From Candidatus Undinarchaeales archaeon (GTDB lineage: Archaea; SpSt-1190; JASMDC01), in assembly GCA_030753015.1 (NCBI GenBank), contig JASMDC010000001.1:165467-229466 (forward strand): a stretch of 64,000 nt of DNA. The letters are read 5' to 3'. Both the position numbers and the translations under genes were made by a program. The notes beneath the pieces were generated by a model. It had not been told where the DNA came from and made no database searches. It worked only from the letters and a program-made list of their open reading frames with translations. This document shows positions 23,714-30,016 of the stretch, in pieces; position 1 is the stretch's first letter, and each line of letters starts with the position of its first letter.

Positions 23714-24616
23714 TCATTCGTTCGACTTCTCGAACAGCTCCTTGATCTGTACCTCGCGCTGCTCCACGTCCCCCGGATCCACACGCGGGCACCAGGAACC
23801 GGGCGACTCCACCGCGAATGAGGCCAGCGCCGTGCCGGCGAATGCCGAGGAGAGTGGGTCGGCGTTCGACGCGTACCGAGCCAGGAAACCGCCGATGAAC
23901 GCGTCACCGCATCCTGTGGGATCGGTGATGGGGAGGTCGAGGCTGGGGATGGTGTGAATGTTCACGCCATCGAAGATAATGCAGCCACCTGTCCCGATAG
24001 TGATGACCACGCAGCCCACTCCTTGGGCGTGGAACGCCTCTGCGCACGCTTCAAGATCGTTCTTACCGACGAGAGCCCTGGCCTCGAACTCGTTGGGGAA
24101 GGCCAGGTCGACCGATCCGAGGCCGGGGAATCCCTTGATACCCTTCTTCTCGTAGATCTTCGCATACGTCTGGTTGAAGTCGAGGCTCACGAGACTCGCG
24201 TTCCCGTCCATCGCTATGATGAACTTCGACTGGAGGGGAGGGGGCATGGGACAGATGTGCGCGAAGAACGCTCCATTGTAGGAGTCGGGCACAAGGGACG
24301 GGCTCAGTTGTTCGGAAACGCCCTCTTCCAGTTCGATCGATGTAGCGTCCCCCTTGTCGTTGTAATAGTAGTCGATACGCGTGGACTCGCCCTCGATCTC
24401 GGTGAGCCCGGAGGTATCGATACCATAGTACTCGAGGTCGGTGATCCAGTTCTTCGGGAAATCCGGACCCACGGCCGAGACGAGCCCCGTCTCCAGACCG
24501 AGCTGGACGGCCGAGGTAGCCACGGCAGGTGCCGAGCCCCCGGGCAGTACCTTCTCGCGTCCGTCAGGGTAGATGATGCGGTCGATGACCGAGTGTCCGA
24601 TGGTAATCAGGTCCAT
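23714..24616 (-). CDS. PfkB-family sugar/nucleoside kinase
   Basis: A 300-residue PfkB-family kinase. Visible signatures are LPGGSAPAVATSAVQLGL near the start (PfkB motif 1, GG switch) and DPTGCGDAFIGGFLARY near residue 232, whose Asp is the catalytic base and whose Gly-x-Gly-Asp forms the anion hole. Substrates in this family include ribose, fructose, adenosine, ADP-ribose precursors and sugar acids. I cannot choose among them from sequence. Its ATG overlaps the end of the upstream PfkB gene by ten bases, so they form an operon of two kinases that probably act in one pathway or on related substrates. Confidence 0.85.
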   Translation of the reverse strand: MDLITIGHSVIDRIIYPDGREKVLPGGSAPAVATSAVQLGLETGLVSAVGPDFPKNWITDLEYYGIDTSGLTEIEGESTRIDYYYNDKGDATSIELEEGVSEQLSPSLVPDSYNGAFFAHICPMPPPLQSKFIIAMDGNASLVSLDFNQTYAKIYEKKGIKGFPGLGSVDLAFPNEFEARALVGKNDLEACAEAFHAQGVGCVVITIGTGGCIIFDGVNIHTIPSLDLPITDPTGCGDAFIGGFLARYASNADPLSSAFAGTALASFAVESPGSWCPRVDPGDVEQREVQIKELFEKSNE

Positions 24617-25566
24617 TTACGTCCCTCTCCGATGGTCTCTGCGACCTCCATTATGTCCTCGTGGGAGGTGGTGAGCATGTTCTCGATACCGTTGCCCTGG
24701 ATGACGAAGGACGCTGCCGCGCATCCGTTGACCGCAGCGTAGTACACGTCCTGTTCCTGGGCATAGGTGGCCAGAAAGGCGCCAGCGAAGGTATCACCTG
24801 CACCAGTGGGATCGGTGACGTTGGTGACCTCATAGGAAGGTATCTCCCAGATGACCTCGTCGTCCGCCACGACCACGCCCCGCTCGTCGCACTTGAGGCA
24901 GAGCACACCCTTGAAGAACCGCTGGAGATGGTCGGCGATGCGCACGAGTTTGCGTGATGTGAGCGCACCCGCTGCCTCCTTGGCCTCCGGCACGCTCATG
25001 AGCTTCCCATCCTTGATGTAGCGGTAGAGCATGACCGCCTCCTCGCGGTTGGGGAAGTAGAAGTCGGCTTTAGCGAACACCCTGTTGGTGAACACGTAGT
25101 GCTCACGGAAGATCTCGGCGGAGATCGAGTCGAGCGAGACGGCCGCGCTCCCCGTCGCAAGCTCCTCGATGAAGCGCTCCTGGAGCCGTGGACTGTTGGG
25201 GCAGAGGTGGATGATGCGGGCGTTGCGTCCATGTGTGGGGATGTCGTCGAGGCAGAGGGAGTTGCCCACGTTGATTTCGTAGTCGCAGTAGGTCGCCTTG
25301 AAGGCGTCGTGCTCGATGGTGAACCGCGTCGAGCGGCCTCCTGGTATGATCCTGAGGCCGGACAGGTCGATGCCGATCCGCCTGAGGCTCCGCAGGTAGT
25401 CGAGACGGAAGTCCCGGCCGATACGGCCGACGAGGCAGGTGTCGCCCTTGAGGAGCGATGACGATATCGCGGTATACACCGCGGCACCCCCCTGTGCGTC
25501 CACGAGGTTACCGCTGGAGCCCACCCGGTCCATGGAGACGTTCCCCACAACAGCGATATCCGTCAT
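24607..25566 (-). CDS. PfkB-family sugar/nucleoside kinase, first gene of pair
   Basis: A 319-residue PfkB-family kinase that opens MTDIAVVGNVSMDRV. It carries the GG switch (QGGAAVYTAISSSLL), the long FPNREEA segment seen in many PfkB enzymes and the DPTGAGDTFAGAFLATY signature near residue 254. It is only distantly similar to its downstream partner outside the motifs, so the two are not a recent duplication. It starts the two-gene operon. The ATG at 25566 is followed at once by the beta-alpha unit usual for the family. Substrate unknown. Confidence 0.85.
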   Translation of the reverse strand: MTDIAVVGNVSMDRVGSSGNLVDAQGGAAVYTAISSSLLKGDTCLVGRIGRDFRLDYLRSLRRIGIDLSGLRIIPGGRSTRFTIEHDAFKATYCDYEINVGNSLCLDDIPTHGRNARIIHLCPNSPRLQERFIEELATGSAAVSLDSISAEIFREHYVFTNRVFAKADFYFPNREEAVMLYRYIKDGKLMSVPEAKEAAGALTSRKLVRIADHLQRFFKGVLCLKCDERGVVVADDEVIWEIPSYEVTNVTDPTGAGDTFAGAFLATYAQEQDVYYAAVNGCAAASFVIQGNGIENMLTTSHEDIMEVAETIGEGRKWT

Positions 25567-25694
25567 AGTCTACCAGCCCACCCTGAAGGGTAACCCATTT
25601 GAATGTATCGTAGCCGTCGGCTGAAGTTCCGAACAACTCATATGGACCTGTTCAGAACAACGCAGCAAAACATAAAAGAGGTCTTTCGCACTCC

Positions 25695-25703
25695 TTAAAT
25701 ATA
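25695..25703 (+). promoter_or_regulatory. TATA-like box for the gene at 25726
   Basis: TTAAATATA centred 27 bases before GTG 25726, consistent with a leaderless GTG start rather than ATG 25735. Confidence 0.55.
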
Positions 25704-25725
25704 TTTTGAACGACCATCCTATCAC

Positions 25726-26493
25726 GTGACGGAGATGGCCGACGCATCGCCTAAGGGATTCGAGACCGAGTATGCTGCATGGAACGGATCACAAGAGCGC
25801 GTACTCAGTATCCTCGATGAGGTCAAGGAATCAGCGAAAGCCGGGGGACTGCAGCCGCCCACTCTGGAAGAGCTAGGGCTACACCCTTCGATCATGCCCG
25901 AGCTCTCCGACACGATGGTGTCATCTATCACAGACAAGGACGTCAGAGACGCTTATCTGTTCTCGATCGCCCTCGCCAGAAAGTTCACGATCAACTTCTG
26001 GAACGGCCAGGGGTACCCCTTCAAGGAGGGGTGCGAGCAGCACGCTGAGAGGTTCATCTGGCTCAAGGACTCGCTCTCCCGCCGCCCTCCTGTGGTCGCC
26101 TGGGCGGACACTCTCCAGTCATTCGTGTCCTCGTGCCTCGAGTTCTTCGACGGGATAAACGCGATGCCGGAGTTCGAGCGCAAGGATGATCTCCTCTTCT
26201 CATGGGGAGTGTCCTACGCGTACATATCCCTGTTCGACGTGGCCTTGAACGTCAAGTGCCGCTACTATGATTGTGAGATTGATGGGGCAGGGAAGGACCA
26301 GCCCAAGCTCCTGCTCTCTACCGGCGACGTGTTCCTCGAGGACGGGGATCCCGTGAAGGCGGCCGAGTATATGCTCCAGGCCTGGCGGAACGGGGACAAG
26401 AGCATCAAGGATCAGGTGAACAAGCGCATCAAGCATGTGAAGGAGATAGATCCCGATGTCGCCGCGACGCTGGCGGGTCTGATCAAAAAGTAA
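25726..26493 (+). CDS. Hypothetical helical protein
   Basis: A 255-residue cytosolic protein, apparently all helical, with no signal peptide or membrane segment. Its last ~70 residues (LLSTGDVFLEDGDPVKAAEYMLQAW onward) look like a single tetratricopeptide-type helix pair, suggesting protein contacts. No catalytic motif is apparent. The start GTG 25726 is placed by the TATA box 27 bases upstream. It precedes, with its own promoter in between, a membrane protein and an NrnA-like phosphoesterase on the same strand. I do not recognise a family. Confidence 0.55.
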   Translation: MTEMADASPKGFETEYAAWNGSQERVLSILDEVKESAKAGGLQPPTLEELGLHPSIMPELSDTMVSSITDKDVRDAYLFSIALARKFTINFWNGQGYPFKEGCEQHAERFIWLKDSLSRRPPVVAWADTLQSFVSSCLEFFDGINAMPEFERKDDLLFSWGVSYAYISLFDVALNVKCRYYDCEIDGAGKDQPKLLLSTGDVFLEDGDPVKAAEYMLQAWRNGDKSIKDQVNKRIKHVKEIDPDVAATLAGLIKK

Positions 26494-26494
26494 G

Positions 26495-26503
26495 CATATA
26501 AAA
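26495..26503 (+). promoter_or_regulatory. TATA-like box for the gene at 26526
   Basis: CATATAAAA centred 27 bases before ATG 26526. Confidence 0.6.
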
Positions 26504-26525
26504 CTTCATCCATGACAGCCCCAGT

Positions 26526-27077
26526 ATGCCACGCAACCTCCTTGTAGCACTGAACTCGTTCTGGATCACAGTGTTCCTTGGAGCGCTGATCGGGGCAATC
26601 GTCTTTCGCGACGTCGCCTCGATCGTGGTATTTGCCGTGCTCCTCCTTGCCGCATATATTTCTGACCGTGAGCGGATCGCTCGCCGTACCGACGCCTTCG
26701 ACTTCGTGGAGGCGGTGTTCGAGAAGCTCGAGGAGCCGATGTTGATCAGCGAGGTCTACCGGCTGGGCTCCAAGGGATTCACGAGCAAGAAGGCGATCAT
26801 CGCTGACCTCCTACACCGGGGTGTGCTGAAGTGGGACGACCACCACCACCTCATGCTCGATGAGACCAACCTCATGATCCGCAAGAACGAGGTGTTCACG
26901 CGTGCTCTTGCGTTCGCCCTGTTCTTCCTCATAATCGTCCTGACGTACAAGTGGACCTATGGAGATCCATTCGTTGACAGGTTCCTCCATGCAATCTCGG
27001 CTCTCATCGTGGTCGTGACCCTCATCAAGACGGCCTATCTGTCGATGATCCCCATCCATCTCAAGTTCTGGGATTAG
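26526..27077 (+). CDS. Membrane protein with internal winged-helix-like segment
   Basis: A 183-residue protein. Two membrane helices at the N-terminus (about residues 9-46), a soluble middle of about 70 residues, and two more at the C-terminus (~125-170). The soluble part reads DFVEAVFEKLEEPMLISEVYRLGSKG followed by KKAIIADLLHRGVLKWDDHHHLML, the helix, turn, helix and hairpin order of a small winged helix. It could be a membrane-tethered sensor or regulator, or just use the fold as a scaffold. It ends two bases before the start of the NrnA-like gene, so they are co-transcribed. Confidence 0.6.
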   Translation: MPRNLLVALNSFWITVFLGALIGAIVFRDVASIVVFAVLLLAAYISDRERIARRTDAFDFVEAVFEKLEEPMLISEVYRLGSKGFTSKKAIIADLLHRGVLKWDDHHHLMLDETNLMIRKNEVFTRALAFALFFLIIVLTYKWTYGDPFVDRFLHAISALIVVVTLIKTAYLSMIPIHLKFWD

Positions 27078-27078
27078 G

Positions 27079-28086
27079 ATGGAGACCGCCCGCGCTGTCA
27101 GGGCCATCAAGGACCTGGTCGCCGACACCTCGCGCGTGCTCATCCTGACCCATAACAATCCCGATCCCGATGCTGTCGCGGCCGCCTTCGGCCTGAAAGC
27201 GCTCGTGGAGGCGTTCGGCCCACGAGCCGTCATCGGGTACGGGGGCATCATCGGCAGGGCGGAGAACCGTGCTATGGTCAAGCAGCTGCGCATCCAGATG
27301 TTCCCTATGGACATGGTCGATCCGGAGGAGCACGATGTGGTCGCTGTCGTGGACGCACAGCCCTCGGGCGGGAACACCCCATTCGGCCAGAAGATGCGTA
27401 CCGACATAGTCATCGACCATCACCCCCTGCGTGAAGGGATGCCTGATGTGCAAGTGCTCGACGTGCGCGAGGAATACGGCGCCACAAGCACCATCATCAC
27501 GGGATACCTCCACATGGCGAGCGTTGAATGGGACGAGAACCTGGCCACGGCCCTCTTCTACGGTATCAAGTCGGACATCGGCGACCTCTCCCGGGACAGT
27601 ACGCGTGCCGACCACCTGGCCATGCGGATGCTCTTCCCCACCATCTCCCACAACCTCCTCACACGCATCGAGCGCCCGCGCATCCCCGCAGCCCACTTCC
27701 TTGCGCTCCGGGACGCGATCGGTAATGTCCAGATATTCGATGACGTACTGGTGTGCGACCTGGGAACGGTCGACTCACCGGACATGATCGCCGAGATGGC
27801 GGACGACTTCCTCAGATTGAAGGGCATCCTGTGGACCATGTGCCTTGGAGAGTGCGATGGGAAGCTCAACTTCTCCCTTCGGGCATTGCTCCATGGGAGC
27901 ATCGCGGGCCCCGTAGCGGAGCGGTTGCTCCAGGGAGTGGGTTCGGGCGGTGGTCACGACCGGTCCGCAGCCGGTACGATGCTCCTTCCCGAGGACGAGG
28001 AGGCCCGGCGCGAGATCAAGGCACAGCTCATCGAACGGTTCCTTCAGGCGCTCGACCGCCAGAACGCCGAGGGACGCTACCTCTGA
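27079..28086 (+). CDS. NrnA-like DHH-family phosphoesterase
   Basis: A 335-residue DHH/DHHA1 protein. Motifs in order: LTHNNPDPDA (metal ligands, ~residues 24-33), VVDAQPSGG, VIDHHPLREGMPDVQV (DHH), and the C-terminal GSGGGHDRSAAG. NrnA-type enzymes remove nucleotides from very short RNAs and dephosphorylate pAp; GdpP-type enzymes hydrolyse cyclic di-AMP. No PAS or GGDEF part is present here, which favours the NrnA type, but the substrate is not proven. Differences in length and motif context show it is not a close copy of the DHH protein at 11639. It is co-transcribed with the small membrane protein before it. Confidence 0.85.
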   Translation: METARAVRAIKDLVADTSRVLILTHNNPDPDAVAAAFGLKALVEAFGPRAVIGYGGIIGRAENRAMVKQLRIQMFPMDMVDPEEHDVVAVVDAQPSGGNTPFGQKMRTDIVIDHHPLREGMPDVQVLDVREEYGATSTIITGYLHMASVEWDENLATALFYGIKSDIGDLSRDSTRADHLAMRMLFPTISHNLLTRIERPRIPAAHFLALRDAIGNVQIFDDVLVCDLGTVDSPDMIAEMADDFLRLKGILWTMCLGECDGKLNFSLRALLHGSIAGPVAERLLQGVGSGGGHDRSAAGTMLLPEDEEARREIKAQLIERFLQALDRQNAEGRYL

Positions 28087-28113
28087 CGCCGCCACCCATG
28101 CCTGAGGACAACC

Positions 28114-28121
28114 TATTTATT
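28114..28121 (+). promoter_or_regulatory. TATA-like box for the SixA-like gene
   Basis: TATTTATT centred 26 bases before ATG 28144. Confidence 0.55.
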
Positions 28122-28143
28122 CCTTGTCCGGGAACGACCACCT

Positions 28144-28671
28144 ATGGAGCTCTACCTGATCCAGCATGCCCAGGCACACACCAAGGAGGAGGACCATGGT
28201 CGGAGCTTGAACACCGAGGGCCGGAAGACCATCGATAACGTATCCGCCCATCTCAAGCGTCTCGGGCTGCGGACGCATATTATCTATCATAGCACGAAGC
28301 TCCGGTCACGCCAGACCGCACAGGAGTACGCCAAGGTAATCCCTTCATGGCGGGGTTGCGTCGAGCGTCAGGGCCTCTGCCCCAACGATGATATCGGGCC
28401 CGTGATGGAAGAACTGAGCTCGAGTCGCAAGGCAGTGGCCATCGTCGGCCACCTCCCCTTCCTTTCCCGACTCGCCAGCGCGCTCCTCTTGGGGGATCCT
28501 GAACGGGACGTGATCAAATTCCAGCACGCCGGCGTGGTGAAGCTCGAGCGTAACGATGAGACTGGCCGCTGGCAGGTTGCCTGGACACTGTTCCCTGAGC
28601 TCCTGGCGCCGGCGTCTCTCCTGGACGAGGATGATGAAGAAGGGGACCGACCGCTTTTCCGTCGGCCCTGA
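28144..28671 (+). CDS. SixA-like histidine phosphatase
   Basis: A 175-residue histidine phosphatase of the SixA group, which removes phosphate from phosphohistidine or small phosphoesters through a phosphohistidine intermediate. The catalytic block reads LIQHAQAH at residues 5-12 in place of the usual RHGEA, so the first Arg is Gln, a change I have seen in SixA-like proteins. The second histidine sits in AIVGHLPFLSRLAS (~residue 102). It has its own promoter. A two-domain PEP-synthase-like protein with a phosphohistidine domain occurs at the right end of the window; a functional link is possible but unsupported. Confidence 0.8.
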   Translation: MELYLIQHAQAHTKEEDHGRSLNTEGRKTIDNVSAHLKRLGLRTHIIYHSTKLRSRQTAQEYAKVIPSWRGCVERQGLCPNDDIGPVMEELSSSRKAVAIVGHLPFLSRLASALLLGDPERDVIKFQHAGVVKLERNDETGRWQVAWTLFPELLAPASLLDEDDEEGDRPLFRRP

Positions 28672-28674
28672 GCC

Positions 28675-29088
28675 TCACTCGGAAACGGGCTCGATCCACA
28701 CGCCGTCGGTCACCCGGTTCTCTTCGGAGATGCCTTTACGGATGGAGGCATGCTTCGGATTACCGACGAAGATCCAGGCCTTGAACCGCCTACCATCATT
28801 CCGTGTGACCGTGCGGACCTCGCGAGTGAAGGGCGGCGTCTTCTTGTTGATGTCCATGTAACTGTCGAAGATGTCAGGCTTATCGATGAGCTCGGGGAGC
28901 GTCATGAGCAGGCCGTGGACGATGTCATCTTTTCCGGGATTCTCAGGTTCGATGAGCACCGGGAAGGTGTCGATGTCAAAGAGCATCCCCTGGATTGCCG
29001 CGTCCTCGGTCTTCTTCGGCATCACCGAGAAGCACAGGTCGAGAAATGAGATGTTCATCAATGATCCGTACACGAATACCTTGTCCAT
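28675..29088 (-). CDS. Gamma-glutamylcyclotransferase-like protein
   Basis: A 137-residue protein from ATG 29088. The start MDKVFVYGSLMN shows the YGSL signature of the gamma-glutamylcyclotransferase/AIG2 fold, and the remaining beta-barrel order (GMLFDIDTFPVLIEP, VHGLLMTLPELIDK, WIFVGNP) fits. Relatives cleave gamma-glutamyl amides or cyclise gamma-glutamylamines. The usual catalytic Glu is not obvious, so I name no substrate. A longer frame back to TTG 29130 is less likely, because the TATA box at 29112-29121 would fall inside it. It converges with the SixA-like gene, three bases apart. Confidence 0.75.
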   Translation of the reverse strand: MDKVFVYGSLMNISFLDLCFSVMPKKTEDAAIQGMLFDIDTFPVLIEPENPGKDDIVHGLLMTLPELIDKPDIFDSYMDINKKTPPFTREVRTVTRNDGRRFKAWIFVGNPKHASIRKGISEENRVTDGVWIEPVSE

Positions 29089-29111
29089 ATGCAATGCCCC
29101 CGTCTCCCCAC

Positions 29112-29121
29112 AATTATTAAA
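29112..29121 (-). promoter_or_regulatory. TATA-like box deciding the start of the gene at 29088
   Basis: TTTAATAATT on the minus strand, centred 28 bases before ATG 29088. Confidence 0.55.
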
Positions 29122-29147
29122 TCGGTACAATTCAATAAAGGTTTCGG

Positions 29148-29753
29148 TCAGGCCCTGCGTGGTACCTCACTATCCTTGCCCACGAGCGAGGCGACCGAGC
29201 GCGGGAACACCTTGGCCAACCGCCTGAGGAGGTCCTCGAGACCCACCAGGTCCGCAGTCAGGTGCCGCGCGATATCGTCGGTCCGGCCTTCCATGAACCA
29301 CAGGATGCACAGGAGGTTCTCCCGTCCCTGCTGCTCCCGCCCTACGAGCAGATGCTCGAGCACGTTGGAGTCCGATGCACCCTGGCCGGGATTGACCATC
29401 GTCTCGACGAAGAGGCGCTTGAGATCGAAGTGTCTCTTCCGTGCGACCGATATGCGATCCCCCAGAGGGATGTCGTGCTGGAGGCATTTCGCGGCAAGGA
29501 AGTTGAAGTCGTAGGCACCGTTCCAGGTGACGATGGGCTCACCGCGGTGCGCCTCCATCATCTCGAGGAGAGGGGGAAGGCATCGCTCGAGGAATGTCAG
29601 CTCCGATTCCATTACGAGCGTGCCGTCACCGGCATCGTCACAGCGGCGGACCCACAGTGTTGGCTCACCGCCCAGTGATTTGATACCGACGGCCGTGACC
29701 TGGTTGATGAACGTATCAGCACCCGTGCCCTCGATGTCGAAAAGAATGGTCAT
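29148..29753 (-). CDS. DEDD-type 3'-5' exonuclease (RNase H fold)
   Basis: A 201-residue protein from ATG 29753 (ATG 29762 is also possible but is only 16 bases from the TATA element). It shows the exonuclease motifs: ILFDIEGTG (Exo I, D-x-E), IVTWNGAYDFNFLA (Exo II) and a late helix with DIARHLTADLVGLEDLL (Exo III). The middle FDLKRLF fits the 'predicted exonuclease' group related to YprB. Such enzymes trim DNA or RNA 3' ends; the substrate is unknown. It is divergent from the small interrupted reading frame at 29806, with one AT box between them. Confidence 0.75.
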   Translation of the reverse strand: MTILFDIEGTGADTFINQVTAVGIKSLGGEPTLWVRRCDDAGDGTLVMESELTFLERCLPPLLEMMEAHRGEPIVTWNGAYDFNFLAAKCLQHDIPLGDRISVARKRHFDLKRLFVETMVNPGQGASDSNVLEHLLVGREQQGRENLLCILWFMEGRTDDIARHLTADLVGLEDLLRRLAKVFPRSVASLVGKDSEVPRRA

Positions 29754-29773
29754 GCTCACCATGGGGGGGACAA

Positions 29774-29782
29774 CACATAAAA
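29774..29782. promoter_or_regulatory. Single TATA box positioned for two divergent genes
   Basis: CACATAAAA. Its centre is 28 bases before ATG 29806 on the plus strand and 25 bases before ATG 29753 on the minus strand. Confidence 0.5.
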
Positions 29783-29805
29783 CCCTGAGCCGCCATCACG
29801 GATCC

Positions 29806-29964
29806 ATGGACGTCGGGTGGGTGAAGCGCGACCTGCTCTGTGACAACTGTCACTAGGAGCGCACGCACATCCGTATCGTCGACATAGGTCTCTACCGGAA
29901 GGACATGGTCCTGTACGCATCGTGCCTGGCGGAACTGAAGGGGCTTCTGGATAGGGCCGATTAA
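29806..29964 (+). pseudogene. Small zinc-finger-like protein with in-frame TAG
   Basis: A 52-codon frame from ATG 29806 to TAA 29962-29964 is interrupted by a TAG at 29854-29856 (codon 17). The flanking residues read LLCDNCH before and ERTHIRIVDIGLYRKDMVLYASCLAEL after. This looks like one continuous small protein: a CxxC half zinc finger, a basic strand, then a lone late Cys. The late CxxC would need a second Cys, which is missing (ASCLAEL). A correctly placed TATA box at 29774-29782 argues the gene was, or is, expressed. It could be a decayed gene, a sequencing error or stop readthrough. TAG also ends normal genes here (11642, 23689, 27077, 32119), which weakens a recoding reading. Confidence 0.5.
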
Positions 29965-29985
29965 CGGGTGCGCCTGACCGGTTTA

Positions 29986-29993
29986 CTTATAAG
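29986..29993 (+). promoter_or_regulatory. TATA-like box for the gene at 30017
   Basis: CTTATAAG centred 27 bases before ATG 30017. Confidence 0.6.
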
Positions 29994-30016
29994 GATAACG
30001 CTCCCCAACTGGGGTC

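Noticed and set aside
29806-29964. Pyrrolysine coding as the default explanation of the in-frame TAG
   Set aside because: Several ordinary genes in the window end in TAG and no Pyl machinery is visible here, so decay or sequence error is as likely; kept only as a testable option.
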